The translations under genes and the position numbers were made by a program. The notes beneath the pieces are model-generated. The model saw only the letters and a program-made list of their open reading frames with translations, was not told where the DNA came from and did not search any database. From positions 250,418-314,417 of the forward strand of contig NZ_FRDI01000004.1 in NCBI RefSeq assembly GCF_900143255.1: a stretch of DNA of 64,000 bases, written 5' to 3'. The DNA comes from Desulfovibrio litoralis DSM 11393 (GTDB lineage: Bacteria > Desulfobacterota > Desulfovibrionia > Desulfovibrionales > Desulfovibrionaceae). This document shows, in pieces, positions 8,500-18,747 of this stretch (its first letter is position 1; each line of letters starts with the position of its first letter).

Positions 8500-9687
8500 A
8501 TGACACACAAACCGCTTCCTGTAAAAAAACAAAAACTGAGTGATTTTGCTCAAAAAGCAACATTGATTAGTATTACCCTCGCTTCTATTATCGCCGTTTC
8601 TTCGGTTATTCCTTTATTTCCTCTTTTAGCAAAGCATTTTAATGTTGAGTTGCATGATATAGGAATTGTTTTGGTGCTTATCGCTTTACCCGGTGTTTTT
8701 TTATCTCCGGTTGCCGGCGTTTTGGCTGATCGTTGGGGGCGTAAAAAACTTTTACTTGTTGCCTTGGTCTGGCATTCTCTTGCCAGTTTGGCTTGTGCGT
8801 TTACCAATGATTTATTGAGCTTTTTGTTTGTTGCTTTTTTGATGGGGGTTGGGGCTGCTCCTTTATTAATGTTATATGCTACAATTATCGGTGATTTATA
8901 TCAAGGGGTAGAGCGTATAAAAATGCTTAGTCTTAATTCAACGGCTATGGGCATTGGTGTTGCTTTTTTTCCTTTTTTATCCGGTTTACTCGGAGATATT
9001 AATTGGCGTTTACCTTTTTTTCTTCCTTTGTTGGCTTTGCCGGCTGCTTTTGCGGCTTCAAGACTGGAATTTCCTCCATTAAAAAATAATGATACGATTT
9101 CTCATTATTTGGATAATACGCTACATATTTTACGCAATAAAAAGATATTGGCTGTTTTTGTTGTCAGCCTTTTGACTTTTGTTTCAGGTTATTCCGCGAT
9201 ATATACCGGAATTTCATTTATTGCACATTTAAAGTTTGAGGCTTCATCATCAGAAATCGGTACTGTTTTGGCTTTTGGAGCTTTGTCAACTGCGTGTGGT
9301 GCATTTTTGCTTGGTCGTTTTGCCCCGTTATTTAGTCCGCGTTTTTTTATGATGACAAGTTATTTTTGTCATATCGTTGCTTTAAGTTCAATTTATTTTT
9401 TTACCGGGCTTTGGTGGTTGATTATACCTGTTGCTATTTATGGGTTTGGTCAGGGTTTTATTACTCCAAATATTTATAGTCAGATTATGCTTAATACGCC
9501 CGAAGAATCAAGGGCTGTGGTTATGGCAATTAACGCTATGATTATTAGAGCGGCACAGGTTTTGGGGCCTTTATTGAGCGGTTTTTTATTGAAACATTTT
9601 GGATTGGCAAGCATTTTTGAAGTCAGTATTTTGATGATGTGTGTTTTACTGATTTTAGTCTATTTATTTATCCAAAAAAAAGCATAG
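8500..9687 (+). CDS. MFS-family transporter
   Basis: 395 residues with about twelve hydrophobic segments. The loop after TM2 reads LADRWGRKKLLL, the classic MFS motif A (Gly/Ala-Asp-Arg-x-Gly-Arg-Lys). The size and the N-terminal half resemble drug:proton antiporters of the DHA1 type, but the substrate cannot be read from sequence. No Shine-Dalgarno sequence is evident before the ATG at 8500. No regulator is adjacent. Confidence 0.85.
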   Translation: MTHKPLPVKKQKLSDFAQKATLISITLASIIAVSSVIPLFPLLAKHFNVELHDIGIVLVLIALPGVFLSPVAGVLADRWGRKKLLLVALVWHSLASLACAFTNDLLSFLFVAFLMGVGAAPLLMLYATIIGDLYQGVERIKMLSLNSTAMGIGVAFFPFLSGLLGDINWRLPFFLPLLALPAAFAASRLEFPPLKNNDTISHYLDNTLHILRNKKILAVFVVSLLTFVSGYSAIYTGISFIAHLKFEASSSEIGTVLAFGALSTACGAFLLGRFAPLFSPRFFMMTSYFCHIVALSSIYFFTGLWWLIIPVAIYGFGQGFITPNIYSQIMLNTPEESRAVVMAINAMIIRAAQVLGPLLSGFLLKHFGLASIFEVSILMMCVLLILVYLFIQKKA

Positions 9688-9813
9688 TTTTTAGCCTTGC
9701 ATAATTATCTTAATTATCTTATATACACTAAAGATAATAATGTTTTTTATCGTTTTTTAGCTTGAATATATTTTGTTGATTTGTTTAATGTTTTAAATAA
9801 ATGGAGAATTATT

Positions 9814-10731
9814 ATGAGATTAGTTACTCGTTCAGATTTTGACGGCTTAGCTTGTGCGGCTCTTTTAAAACATCTTGGTTTAATTGATGAGTATAAATTT
9901 GCACACCCTAAAGATATTCAAGATGGGATAGTAGAAATCAACAGTAACGATATTTTGGCAAATGTGCCTTATCATCCTTCTGCCGGAATTTGGTTTGATC
10001 ATCACAGTAGCGAACTTGAAAGAATAGGCGATACAAAATATGTGGGTTTAAGTAAGCCTCTTCCCAGTTGTGCCAGAGTTATTTGGGAATATTACGGCGG
10101 AAAAGACAAATTTCCCGGACGTTTTGACGATATGATGTCTGCTGTTGACAAGGTTGATAGCGGTAATCTTACAAAAGAAGAAATAGAAAACCCCCAAGGT
10201 TGGATTTTATTGGGCTTTATCATGGATCCTCGCACGGGGCTTGGTCGCTATCATGACTATAGAATCAGCAATCACCAGTTGATGCTTGATATGGTTGATT
10301 GTTGTGAAACTATGAGTGCTGCTGAAATTTTGGCAATTCCTGATGTTCACGAAAGGGTAAATCGCTATTTTGAACAAGATAAATTGTTTAAAAAAATGAT
10401 TCAAGAAAACTCTAAGGTTTATGGCCGTTTATTGGTTACTGATTTGCGAAATACTCCTGAAATCTATACGGGAAACCGCTTTGTTGTTTACTCGGAATTC
10501 CCCGATTGCAACATAAGCATGCAGGTTATGTGGGGATTTAAAAAGCAAAACGTTGTCTTTACTCTTGGACACTCAATTTTAAATCGCAGTAGTAAGGTTA
10601 ATGTTGGAAGTTTGATGTTACAATTTGGCGGCGGCGGACACGATAAAGTCGGAACTTGTCAAGTTCCTGTTGAACAAGCCGAAGAAGCCTTGAAATCATT
10701 GATTACAACGATTAATACAACAGATAAGTAA
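9814..10731 (+). CDS. DHH-family phosphoesterase (exopolyphosphatase/nanoRNase-like)
   Basis: 305 residues. RSDFDGLACAALLK at the N-terminus holds the first metal-binding Asp pair, FDHHSSE is the DHH motif, and GGGGHDKVGT near the C-terminus is the DHHA1 substrate-binding motif. Members hydrolyse phosphodiester or phosphoanhydride bonds (NrnA-like oligoribonucleases, exopolyphosphatases); which one applies is undecided. The frame is open to TTG at 9781, but the ATG at 9814 has TGGAG upstream and starts exactly at the conserved first strand. A terminator follows. Confidence 0.85.
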   Translation: MRLVTRSDFDGLACAALLKHLGLIDEYKFAHPKDIQDGIVEINSNDILANVPYHPSAGIWFDHHSSELERIGDTKYVGLSKPLPSCARVIWEYYGGKDKFPGRFDDMMSAVDKVDSGNLTKEEIENPQGWILLGFIMDPRTGLGRYHDYRISNHQLMLDMVDCCETMSAAEILAIPDVHERVNRYFEQDKLFKKMIQENSKVYGRLLVTDLRNTPEIYTGNRFVVYSEFPDCNISMQVMWGFKKQNVVFTLGHSILNRSSKVNVGSLMLQFGGGGHDKVGTCQVPVEQAEEALKSLITTINTTDK

Positions 10732-10737
10732 GTAAAA

Positions 10738-10778
10738 AATATCCCCGTGGTATAATAACATGGGGATATTTGTTTTTG
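10738..10778 (+). terminator. terminator after the DHH gene
   Basis: AAATATCCCC pairs with GGGGATATTT around a 15-base loop, followed by TGTTTTT. Confidence 0.85.
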
Positions 10779-10827
10779 CTGAGTGCATATTTATAAAGTT
10801 TGATGAAAAAACACAGGTGATAGAACA

Positions 10828-11169
10828 ATGAGCAATAAAAAAATAAATATTATCTGGAGTTCCGGAGAAAAAGATGTTGCTCTTAAGCTTGTCTTTATGT
10901 ATGCCAAAAATGCTGTTTTAAAAAAATGGTGGGAATCAGTACACCTGATCGTTTGGGGGCCTTCCATGAAGCTCTTGTCTGAAGACCTTGAGCTTCAAAG
11001 TCGATTGGCAGAATTAAAACAAGTTGGTGTTCATATTTCTGCTTGTAAGAGGTGTGCCGATGAATATGGTATTACTGAAAAAATTCTGCAATTTGATATT
11101 GACGTGAAATATATGGGAGAGCCATTGACGGAAATTTTGCAGGATAATGAGAAAATTATAACTTTTTAG
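10828..11169 (+). CDS. DsrE-family protein
   Basis: 113-residue cytoplasmic protein with the DsrE/TusD-like Rossmann pattern: INIIWSSGEKDVA, a central VHLIVWGPSMKLL, and VGVHISACKRCADEYG, whose cysteines sit where sulfur-carrying Cys are found in the family. It likely binds or passes on small thiols or persulfide; the partner is unknown. It stands alone between terminators and tsaD. Confidence 0.8.
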   Translation: MSNKKINIIWSSGEKDVALKLVFMYAKNAVLKKWWESVHLIVWGPSMKLLSEDLELQSRLAELKQVGVHISACKRCADEYGITEKILQFDIDVKYMGEPLTEILQDNEKIITF

Positions 11170-11258
11170 TTTTCCTCATAAAAATATTTGTTGTGTGAAT
11201 TTGTTTGTTTTAGTTTATTAATGAAACTAATAATATTTAATTAACGAAGGTTTAGCCG

Positions 11259-12389
11259 TTGCTTTGTTTAGGAATAGAAAGTTCTTGTGATGAAACCGCC
11301 CTCGCTTTATATCAGGGCGATATTGACAAAAGCTTATTAGAAAAAGATTTAAAATCAGAAAAAATAAGCTATAGAGAGTTTCCACAAGGTAAGCTTATAG
11401 GCTCTGTGCTGGCAAGTCAGGCAGAATTGCACGCTCTTTTCGGTGGTGTTGTTCCTGAACTTGCCTCAAGGGAACATTATCGTTTAATCGGAAAGTTATA
11501 TGATAAATTACTTTATGACACAGGTGTGAAAAGTCAGGACATTGATTTGATTTCCGTTGCCAGAGGTCCCGGGCTTTTGGGTGCTTTATTAATAGGAATG
11601 GCGTTTGCCAAGGCTTTGGCTCTTGGTACAAATGCAAAACTTATAGGAGTAAATCACTTAGAGGCACATTTATTGGCTTGTGGTTTAGAACAAAAGCTTA
11701 TATTTCCTGCTCTTGGTTTATTGGTTTCGGGCGGGCATACTCATATTTATCGTATGAACAGCCCAAGAGAATTTATTTTGTTGGGAAAAACCTTAGATGA
11801 TGCGGCCGGTGAGGCTTTTGATAAAGTATCAAAACTCTTAAATTTACCTTATCCTGGTGGTAAATGGCTTGATTCTTTAGGTCAACGAGGCGAAATTATT
11901 CCTAAACTTTTACCCTTACCTTATTTGAATAATGATAATCTCAACTTTAGTTTTAGTGGATTAAAAACCGCCGTCAGTATGTATATTTCCAAAAATCCTC
12001 AGTTATTGACCTTATCTTTAGAGCAAGAACAACTAAACACAGATAATATCGAGTTAAATAACTTGGCTGCGTCTTTTAATCATGCCGTTGCGACTACTGT
12101 TACGGAAAAATTAAAACGTGCTTTATTGAAAGAGAAAAAAGGAGAGATAAAAGCCGTTTATCTTGCCGGCGGAGTGGCGGCAAACTCTTTTGTGAGAAAA
12201 TATTTGCTAAATTTTACTAACGAGTTTAAGTTACCTTTATTGATTCCTTCATTAAAATTATGCACTGATAATGCGGCTATGGTGGCTTATACCGGTTGGC
12301 TTTTGGGCGGTTTGGGGTTACACCATTCTTTAAGTTTGAATGCCGTTCCTAAAGGGCAAAATATTCCTGATGACTACCTTATTGCTTGA
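11259..12389 (+). CDS. tsaD: tRNA N6-adenosine threonylcarbamoyltransferase
   Basis: 376 residues of the TsaD/Kae1 family, which joins threonylcarbamoyl to A37 of ANN-decoding tRNAs with TsaB and TsaE. LGIESSCDETA at the N-terminus, VNHLEAHLLA (the metal-binding His-x3-His), SGGHTHIY, DDAAGEAFDKVSKLL, and GGVAANSFVR near the C-terminus are all hallmarks. The start is TTG at 11259, supported by CGAAGG 8 bp ahead and by alignment at residue 1. The other t6A genes are not in the window. Confidence 0.96.
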   Translation: MLCLGIESSCDETALALYQGDIDKSLLEKDLKSEKISYREFPQGKLIGSVLASQAELHALFGGVVPELASREHYRLIGKLYDKLLYDTGVKSQDIDLISVARGPGLLGALLIGMAFAKALALGTNAKLIGVNHLEAHLLACGLEQKLIFPALGLLVSGGHTHIYRMNSPREFILLGKTLDDAAGEAFDKVSKLLNLPYPGGKWLDSLGQRGEIIPKLLPLPYLNNDNLNFSFSGLKTAVSMYISKNPQLLTLSLEQEQLNTDNIELNNLAASFNHAVATTVTEKLKRALLKEKKGEIKAVYLAGGVAANSFVRKYLLNFTNEFKLPLLIPSLKLCTDNAAMVAYTGWLLGGLGLHHSLSLNAVPKGQNIPDDYLIA

Positions 12390-12559
12390 CACAATTAACT
12401 GTGCCAACTATTAATAAAAAGTGTGCATGATTTTTTTACTTGCACGTGATATTAAACTTTGACAATTTATAGCTTGTTTTGTGATTTTTCATTGTTTGTG
12501 GTTATAAATAGTTTTTTTATATGACTTTATTTAAGTATTAATTCAAAAGGAGTTTTATT

Positions 12560-12883
12560 ATGGCAGAACAAATTACCGACAGCAACTTTGAACAACTGGT
12601 TTTGAAATCTTCTACCCCTGTATTAATAGATTTTTGGGCGCCTTGGTGTGGTCCTTGTAGAGCTATGGGACCTGTTATTGATGAATTGGCGGAAGAATAT
12701 AAAGGTAAAGCTTTGATCGCTAAAATGAACGTTGATGAAAATCAAGTTACTCCAAGTAAATATGCAATTCGTGCTATTCCGACTATTATTCTTTTTAATA
12801 AAGGTGAAGTTGTCGACATGGTTACCGGTGCGGTTTCTAAAGCCAGCATTAAAGAGCTTTTGGCTAAAAAAGCTTCGTTATAA
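12560..12883 (+). CDS. trxA: thioredoxin
   Basis: 107 residues, standard length, with the active site WCGPC at residues 29-33 and the cis-Pro loop IRAIPTI. It reduces protein disulfides in the cytoplasm. AAAAGGAG precedes the ATG. Only 20 bp separate it from trxB, its reductase, so the pair is co-transcribed. Confidence 0.97.
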   Translation: MAEQITDSNFEQLVLKSSTPVLIDFWAPWCGPCRAMGPVIDELAEEYKGKALIAKMNVDENQVTPSKYAIRAIPTIILFNKGEVVDMVTGAVSKASIKELLAKKASL

Positions 12884-12903
12884 AATAACTATAAGGTTCT
12901 ATT

Positions 12904-13836
12904 ATGAAAAGTTTTGATGCTATTGTAATTGGCGGCGGTCCAGCCGGGCTTACGGCAGCACTTTATTTGGTTCGCTCAGGGCTAAAAACGGCAATTGTAG
13001 AAAAATTGATCGATGGGGGACAACTCCACCAAACTTCTGCGATTGATAACTATCCGGGTTTCCCTAAGGGAATACAGGGTTATGAATTAAGCGATTTATT
13101 GTCTGAACATGTCAATAATCCTGAAAATCCCGTGGTTCGTTTTAGAGATGAAGTTATTGAAATTATTCCTCAAAGCGATAAACAACATCTTGTTAAATTG
13201 AGTTCGGAAGAGCTTTTAACAAAAGTTGTAATCGTGGCTTGCGGTGCAAAATATCGTAAGCTTAATATTGCCAAAGAAAGTGAATTTATAGGAAAAGGCA
13301 TTTCTTTTTGTGCGTTATGTGATGGAAATTTCTTTAGAAACCAAGATATAGCTGTCGTAGGCGGCGGTAACTCGGCGTTAGAAGAAAGTCTTTATTTGTC
13401 AAAAATAGTAAAAAAGATATACCTGATTCATCGCAGAGATCAATTTAGAGGCTCTAAAATCTATCAAGAGAAAGTCGAAAAAACGGCAAATATTGAAATT
13501 CTTTACGATAGTGTTATTAAAGAGCTTCACGGAGACAACGGGTTATCGGGTATAACCGTTACTAACGTCAAAAATGGCTCTGAACGCAAAATTGACCTTC
13601 AAGGGATCTTCGTTTTTGTTGGTTTTGAACCTTCTGCGGGCTTTTTGCCAAAAGGAATTGAGGTTGATTCTCAAGGTTTTATTAAAACAGACCAAGAAAT
13701 GCTTACCAATATTCCCGGCATTTTTGCGGCAGGCGATATTCGCTCTAAAAACTGCAGACAGATTGCTACCGCAGTAGGAGACGGTGCTTGTGCCGCTAAC
13801 TCTGCTTTTTCTTATTTGGAAAACTTAAATGCGTAA
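12904..13836 (+). CDS. trxB: thioredoxin reductase
   Basis: 310-residue FAD/NADPH flavoprotein that recycles the thioredoxin encoded just upstream. FAD loop GGGPAGLTAA at the N-terminus, redox pair Cys136-Ala-Leu-Cys139 followed by Asp-Gly, NADPH loop VVGGGNSALEE, and GIFAAGDI near the C-terminus. The usual CATC/CAVC appears here as CALC, a mild variation. The last codons overlap the start of bamD by 8 bases (ATGCGTAA). Confidence 0.96.
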   Translation: MKSFDAIVIGGGPAGLTAALYLVRSGLKTAIVEKLIDGGQLHQTSAIDNYPGFPKGIQGYELSDLLSEHVNNPENPVVRFRDEVIEIIPQSDKQHLVKLSSEELLTKVVIVACGAKYRKLNIAKESEFIGKGISFCALCDGNFFRNQDIAVVGGGNSALEESLYLSKIVKKIYLIHRRDQFRGSKIYQEKVEKTANIEILYDSVIKELHGDNGLSGITVTNVKNGSERKIDLQGIFVFVGFEPSAGFLPKGIEVDSQGFIKTDQEMLTNIPGIFAAGDIRSKNCRQIATAVGDGACAANSAFSYLENLNA

Positions 13837-14560
13837 ACAAAACCTAATATTAATTTTTATTTTGACTTTAATGCCAACTCTTTCCGGGTGTGGTATTATT
13901 GACTATTTTTACTTACCGCCCGGAGAAGATACGGCTCAAGAACTTTTTGAGGCCGGTAATGATGCCATGAGAGAAAAAAACTATGTGGCGGCGGCAAGTT
14001 ATTACAGCAAACTAAAAGAAGATCACCCTTTTAGTCCTAATGCCTTAGCTGCCGAACTTGCTTTGGCAGATGCTTATTTTCTAGATGAAGAGTGGGCTGC
14101 GGCAGTAGAAACTTATAAAGACTTCGAAAATATGCACCCAAGACATGAGGCTATTCCTTATGTGTTACACAAAATAGGTATAGCTAATATGAAGCTTTAT
14201 CCTTCTATTGATAGAGCGACCCAACCGGTTCAAGATGCTTATTCCTATTTTCAACGTTTAGTAGAAACTTACCCTGATACAGAGTATGCGAAAGATGCTG
14301 CAAATAAAATGGTTGAAGCTCGTGCAATGTTAGCAAAACATGAACTTTATGTTGGTGATTTTTACTTTAGAATGGGGCAGTATGCTTCGGCTTTAAGCAG
14401 GTATCGTGAAGTGGAAACAAACTATCGTGATGTGCCTGAGGCTTATGATTATGCTGTTAACCAATCGAAAATAGCCTTTATTAAACATAGAGAAAAGCGT
14501 TCTTCTCAAAAGCAAGAGAAACGAGAAGGTTCATGGAAAGAAATGTTTGATTGGTTATAA
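13829..14560 (+). CDS. bamD: outer-membrane assembly lipoprotein BamD
   Basis: 243 residues. The signal peptide ends in a lipobox Leu-Ser-Gly-Cys21, so the protein is lipid-anchored. The mature part has five TPR-like units, beginning AQELFEAGNDAMREKNY and continuing with YYSKL, YPDTEYA and YRDVPEAYD, typical of BamD/ComL. It serves the BAM complex inserting beta-barrel proteins. Its start overlaps trxB, indicating translational coupling, and a strong terminator ends the trxA-trxB-bamD unit. Confidence 0.92.
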   Translation: MRKQNLILIFILTLMPTLSGCGIIDYFYLPPGEDTAQELFEAGNDAMREKNYVAAASYYSKLKEDHPFSPNALAAELALADAYFLDEEWAAAVETYKDFENMHPRHEAIPYVLHKIGIANMKLYPSIDRATQPVQDAYSYFQRLVETYPDTEYAKDAANKMVEARAMLAKHELYVGDFYFRMGQYASALSRYREVETNYRDVPEAYDYAVNQSKIAFIKHREKRSSQKQEKREGSWKEMFDWL

Positions 14561-14580
14561 TCTGTTAATTATAAAAGTTT

Positions 14581-14612
14581 AAAAAAAGACCGATTTATTC
14601 GGTCTTTTTTTT
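14581..14612 (+). terminator. terminator of trxA-trxB-bamD
   Basis: AAAAAGACCGA / TTCGGTCTTTTTT hairpin with a four-base loop and T8 tail. Confidence 0.92.
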
Positions 14613-14713
14613 GTTGTAAAATTTATAAAATAAGGTATATTACGTTTAATTGATGTAATCGTATTCTATTTACTTACTTAATATTTCCATATTTTTACAT
14701 AAAAGAGGAAGCC

Positions 14714-16804
14714 ATGACTATTCGTAAAAAACTACTTTTAGCTTTTATTACCACAACAGTTTTAACTGTTTTCATTATCGCCGGGATAGTGTTTAAACAG
14801 TTTAAAGATTACGCCTTATCTTCTTTTGTCGCAGAATCTCAACGACAAGTCGAACGCATAGACGAGATTATCAATATACATATGGATAGTGCTAGAAGTA
14901 CGGTTAAATATATGGCTTCCATTCCTGAGGTTCGTCAGGGGCTTGGAAAGTTTGATAATTACTCGCAAAAAGCAGAAGAAACTGTTGTTACAAGAGATAT
15001 TATCAACCCTCAATCAAGACAGGTCTTTGATGTATTTCATCTGTTTAAAGGAGTAAATCCTTCTCTTGACTTACTTTTTGCCGGTTATAAAGATGGTAGC
15101 ATAGTAATATATCCCGGAGCTCCACTACCTGCTGGGTTTAACCCACCTGACAGAGATTGGTATAAAGTTGCAATGAGTGCTTCCGCAGAAACTTCTTTTA
15201 CCCAACCTTATGTTTCAACAGATAAAACGGTTGTTAGTAGCGTAATGGCACGCATTAGAGATAATAATAACAATGTTATCGGTGTTGCCGGAATTGATTT
15301 TAAATTATCTACGCTAACTGAGACCTTAAGCAAGCTTTCTTTAGGTAATACGGGTTATGTTGTTGTTTTGGACGGGAATCAAAATGTTATTGTAGATCGC
15401 AAACACCCCGATAATATAGGTAAAAATGTCAAGGATATTAAAGACCCTGTTTTAAGCCGAATTGTCAGCGTTAAACAAGGCAGTTTTGATGACGTAATTA
15501 ACGGTGAACTTTTTAATATAAATGTTTTTCCATCAGAATCAACAGGTTGGACAATAGTTATTTTACGCGAAGTGTCCGATATTATTTCTACGGCTGTTGA
15601 TGCAAGTATGTCAGTCTTATATGTTGGCTTGGCGGTCTTGTTTGTTGTTTCTGTGGTCTCATTTTTAATCTCTCGTTCAATCGCTCATCCAATTACGCAG
15701 TTGGTTGAGGCGTCTGAAAAAATCGCTCAAGGTAATTTTGATGCTCTGCCTGATGCAAAATTCTTCACAGGCGAACTCGGTCAGCTTTATAAAAGCCTTA
15801 GCACCATGATTGTAAATTTACGCAACTTGATAAAAAATTCTGAAACGAAAACATTGGAAGCCGAAGAGCAAAGCAAAAAAGCCAAAATTGCCCTTGAAGA
15901 AGCCCACCAAGCGTCTTTAAAAGCAGAACAATCGAAACAAGAAGGCTTATTACAGGCAGCCAATATTTTAGAATCAGTAGTTGCCGAACTTAGTCATTCA
16001 TCTAATGAAATAAATGGGTTAATTAAAGAAACCGTATCCGGTTTTAATGAACAGTTGACTTTAACAACCGAAACGGCAACCTCAATGGGCGAAATGAACG
16101 AAGCGGTTATGTCCGTTGCTCAAAATGCAAGCGAAGCCTCGTTAAATGCAGATCATAGCCAAAAACAAGCTGGCGATGGCATAGTGTTGATGAGTTCTGT
16201 TGTAAAATCGATAGATACAGTTAGAAACCACGCCCAAGCGACTCAAAACAGTTTGGATATTTTAGGTAAACAGGCTCAAGATATTGGAAGAATTATGGGC
16301 GTTATCTCTGATATTGCTGACCAAACCAACCTTTTGGCTTTAAATGCCGCAATCGAAGCCGCCAGAGCCGGAGAAGCCGGACGTGGATTTGCGGTTGTTG
16401 CCGATGAAGTTAGAAAATTAGCAGAAAAAACCATGCTTGCGACCCAAGAAGTTGCTAGTTCGGTCAAAGCTATTCAAAAAGGTACGGAAGACAGCATAAG
16501 CAGCATGCAGGGTGCTGATTTGGCGATTAACCAAACGGTTGAATATACGAATACCGCTGAAAACAGCATTGTCAGCATTAAAGATGCAATCGTTCTGACC
16601 GCCGGTCAAATTCAATCTATTGCGACGGCTTCGGCGGAACAGTCTGCCTCAACGGAACAAATTGCCAATAGTGCTTCGAAAATCCACCAGTTGGTCGAAG
16701 TAAGTTCTCACGCCTTAAATGTTTGCTTAGATCAAGTTTCTAAACTAAAAAGCAATTCAAAACACTTGGAAGAACTGGTTGCCTCTTTAAAAAATAAAAA
16801 ATAA
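14714..16804 (+). CDS. methyl-accepting chemotaxis protein with dCache sensor
   Basis: 696 residues. TM1 (about 7-29), a periplasmic dCache-type sensor (about 35-290, with [10 protein letters not shown] and GVAGIDFKL motifs), TM2 (about 297-320), HAMP (from [19 protein letters not shown]), and a C-terminal MCP signalling domain with the conserved hairpin tip [21 protein letters not shown]. Ligand unknown; the Asp-Arg-x-Trp-Tyr motif and the following Asp resemble amine/amino-acid-binding dCache_1 pockets. No C-terminal pentapeptide for CheR docking is seen. It is followed by a receptor-like paralogue lacking the cytoplasmic part. Confidence 0.93.
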   Translation: MTIRKKLLLAFITTTVLTVFIIAGIVFKQFKDYALSSFVAESQRQVERIDEIINIHMDSARSTVKYMASIPEVRQGLGKFDNYSQKAEETVVTRDIINPQSRQVFDVFHLFKGVNPSLDLLFAGYKDGSIVIYPGAPLPAGFNPPDRDWYKVAMSASAETSFTQPYVSTDKTVVSSVMARIRDNNNNVIGVAGIDFKLSTLTETLSKLSLGNTGYVVVLDGNQNVIVDRKHPDNIGKNVKDIKDPVLSRIVSVKQGSFDDVINGELFNINVFPSESTGWTIVILREVSDIISTAVDASMSVLYVGLAVLFVVSVVSFLISRSIAHPITQLVEASEKIAQGNFDALPDAKFFTGELGQLYKSLSTMIVNLRNLIKNSETKTLEAEEQSKKAKIALEEAHQASLKAEQSKQEGLLQAANILESVVAELSHSSNEINGLIKETVSGFNEQLTLTTETATSMGEMNEAVMSVAQNASEASLNADHSQKQAGDGIVLMSSVVKSIDTVRNHAQATQNSLDILGKQAQDIGRIMGVISDIADQTNLLALNAAIEAARAGEAGRGFAVVADEVRKLAEKTMLATQEVASSVKAIQKGTEDSISSMQGADLAINQTVEYTNTAENSIVSIKDAIVLTAGQIQSIATASAEQSASTEQIANSASKIHQLVEVSSHALNVCLDQVSKLKSNSKHLEELVASLKNKK

Positions 16805-16809
16805 CCTTG

Positions 16810-16842
16810 ATTTTTCATGTGGTTGAAAAATATTTTATTTTT
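16810..16842 (+). terminator. weak hairpin/T-run between receptor and truncated paralogue
   Basis: ATTTTTCA and TGAAAAAT form an 8-bp A/T stem with a T-rich tail. It could attenuate transcription into the next gene; its low GC makes it uncertain. Confidence 0.4.
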
Positions 16843-16859
16843 TCCCTAGAGAGGAAAAC

Positions 16860-17855
16860 ATGCCTATTCGTAAAAAATTATTTAGAGCCTTTAATGCTAT
16901 AATCTTTTTATTAGTGTTAACCTTATCTTTTACTCTTTTTACATTGTGGACGGTGCTTAACAAAGACAGCGTAAAAACGCCTGTTTCCACTATTAAGAAT
17001 GAAAATGATCAGGCGTCTATTATTAGCGAAAAAACAAGTGTTAAAGTTTCAAACTCAAACAATATAAAAGATCAGGCTTCCGCTATTGACCCTCAAGGAC
17101 AAATTGAGTGCATAGAAGGCATGATAAATATATATCTGAGTAATATCCAAAGTACGCTCAAATATGTTGCTTCTCTTCCTGAATTAAAAGAAGGGCTGGG
17201 CAAGTTTAATGATTATTCAAAAATAACAAAAGATATTTTAATAACAAGAGAAAATATTACTCCGGCGGCTCAAAAAGTCTTTGATATTTTTCAGCATTTA
17301 AAGAAAAGTAACCCTGTTATTTACTTGATTTATGCCGGTTATAAAGATTCCAGTTTAGTTGAGTATCCCGGAGATACTCTTTTTCCGGGATATAATCCAC
17401 CGATGAGAGATTGGTATAAAGATGCAATCAGTTCAGAGTCTGAAATATCTTTTATGCAACCTTATGTTTCACAGGATCATACTTTTGTCGGTACTATGGT
17501 GGCTCGCATAAAAGATAAACAAGGCGAGGTGGTTGGTGTTGTCGGAATTGACTTTGATTTATCAGGGTTATTAGATAAATTAAACAATATTTTACCGAGA
17601 GATAAAAGCTATCTTATTGTTTTAGACCAAACTGAAACTGTGATTTCCGATTTTAGTAATCCATATAATGCGGGAAAAACAGTAAAAGACCTAAATAATC
17701 CTTTTTTGAACAAAATTGCGAGTACAAAAGAAGGTTTTTTTGAACATAAAGTAGAAAATCAGCTTTTTAATGTAAATGTTTTTACTTCCAAATCAACAGG
17801 TTGGATTATTGCTGTTGTAGAAAAATCTTCTAAGAAAAACTGGTTTGCTTTTTAA
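16860..17855 (+). CDS. orphan dCache sensor, truncated chemoreceptor paralogue
   Basis: 331 residues: TM1 (about 10-32), a ~60-residue Ser/Asn/Lys-rich insertion, then a dCache domain that matches the upstream receptor closely (LKYVASLPELKEGLGKF, PPMRDWYKDA, GVVGIDFDL, STGWIIAVVE). It stops right after the sensor. There is no second membrane helix, HAMP or signalling domain, and no recognisable signalling coding sequence follows before kdsB. It starts with the same MPIRKKL/MTIRKKL leader as the receptor, so a tandem duplication with loss of the 3' half is likely. It is a long intact frame with a good AGAGAGGA ribosome site, so it may be expressed as a membrane-anchored periplasmic binding module. 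Confidence 0.8.
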   Translation: MPIRKKLFRAFNAIIFLLVLTLSFTLFTLWTVLNKDSVKTPVSTIKNENDQASIISEKTSVKVSNSNNIKDQASAIDPQGQIECIEGMINIYLSNIQSTLKYVASLPELKEGLGKFNDYSKITKDILITRENITPAAQKVFDIFQHLKKSNPVIYLIYAGYKDSSLVEYPGDTLFPGYNPPMRDWYKDAISSESEISFMQPYVSQDHTFVGTMVARIKDKQGEVVGVVGIDFDLSGLLDKLNNILPRDKSYLIVLDQTETVISDFSNPYNAGKTVKDLNNPFLNKIASTKEGFFEHKVENQLFNVNVFTSKSTGWIIAVVEKSSKKNWFAF

Positions 17856-17916
17856 GCTCTTTCATGTTGCAATAATTTTTGTTGAAATATTCTTTGATTT
17901 GGGTAAGTAAGGGGTT

Positions 17917-17937
17917 AAGCGACTTTGTCGCTTTATT
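17917..17937 (+). terminator. small hairpin after the orphan sensor gene
   Basis: AAGCGAC-TTT-GTCGCTT hairpin with a short T/A tail. The T run is weak. Confidence 0.5.
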
Positions 17938-17971
17938 ATAATGTTAATTTATTTCCTTAAAAGAGAGTTTT

Positions 17972-18742
17972 ATGAATATTATAGCTATTATTCCCGCTAG
18001 AATGGGTTCAAGTCGTTTTCCTGATAAACCCATGAAAGACATTCATGGTATGCCGATGATTGGGCATGTTGCCTTGCGTACTGCTATGAGTAAAAACTTG
18101 AGTGCAACTTATGTTGCGACTTGTGATACTGTTATTAAAGATTGGTGTGAAGCCAACAATATTAAGGCAATAATGACAAAAGATACTCATACTCGTTGCA
18201 CTGACCGTACTGCCGAAGCTATGTTGAAAATTGAACAAGAAACAGGCAAAAAAGCAGATATTGTGGTGATGGTGCAGGGCGATGAGCCAATGGTAACCCC
18301 TCAAATGATTGATGCGGCGATAGATGCTATGTTGTCTAATCCTGAGATCAAAGTTGTTAACTTAATGGCAGAAATGAAAACGGTTGAAGAGTTTGAAGAT
18401 CCAAATGAAGTTAAAGTTGTAACCGACTTACAGAATAATGCTTTATATTTTTCGCGTGAGCCAATTCCTTCTCGCAAAAAAGGTACTACTATCGTACCAA
18501 TGCAAAAACAAGTTTGTATTATTCCGTTTCGCAGGGATTATCTTTTAGAATTTAACAGCTTACCGGAAGCACCTTTAGAAATTATTGAAAGCGTTGATAT
18601 GATGCGTATTCTTGAAAATGGCGAAAAAGTAAAAATGGTTCCGATAACCGAAAGCTCTCTGTCTGTTGATACTCCGTCTGATTTAGAGCGTGTTAAGCTT
18701 GCAATGAAAAATGATAAGCTTATGCCTTTATATCTAAAATAG
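17972..18742 (+). CDS. kdsB: KdsB-like CMP-sugar cytidylyltransferase
   Basis: 256 residues of the CMP-KDO synthetase family. [15 protein letters not shown] is the CTP-binding entry motif, [10 protein letters not shown] holds the metal-binding Asp, and [11 protein letters not shown] is the family's C-terminal signature. It would activate KDO (or a related ulosonic acid) for lipopolysaccharide. The segment equivalent to the usual His-x-x-Gly-Thr-Asp-Arg reads HTRCTDRT here and the protein is slightly longer than average, so the sugar may not be plain KDO. An acyltransferase gene follows after 5 bp. Confidence 0.82.
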   Translation: MNIIAIIPARMGSSRFPDKPMKDIHGMPMIGHVALRTAMSKNLSATYVATCDTVIKDWCEANNIKAIMTKDTHTRCTDRTAEAMLKIEQETGKKADIVVMVQGDEPMVTPQMIDAAIDAMLSNPEIKVVNLMAEMKTVEEFEDPNEVKVVTDLQNNALYFSREPIPSRKKGTTIVPMQKQVCIIPFRRDYLLEFNSLPEAPLEIIESVDMMRILENGEKVKMVPITESSLSVDTPSDLERVKLAMKNDKLMPLYLK

Positions 18743-18747
18743 TTTTT

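Noticed and set aside
12459..12487. Promoter for trxA starting with TTGACA
   Set aside because: The -35 box is perfect, but no acceptable -10 hexamer lies at 16-18 bases.
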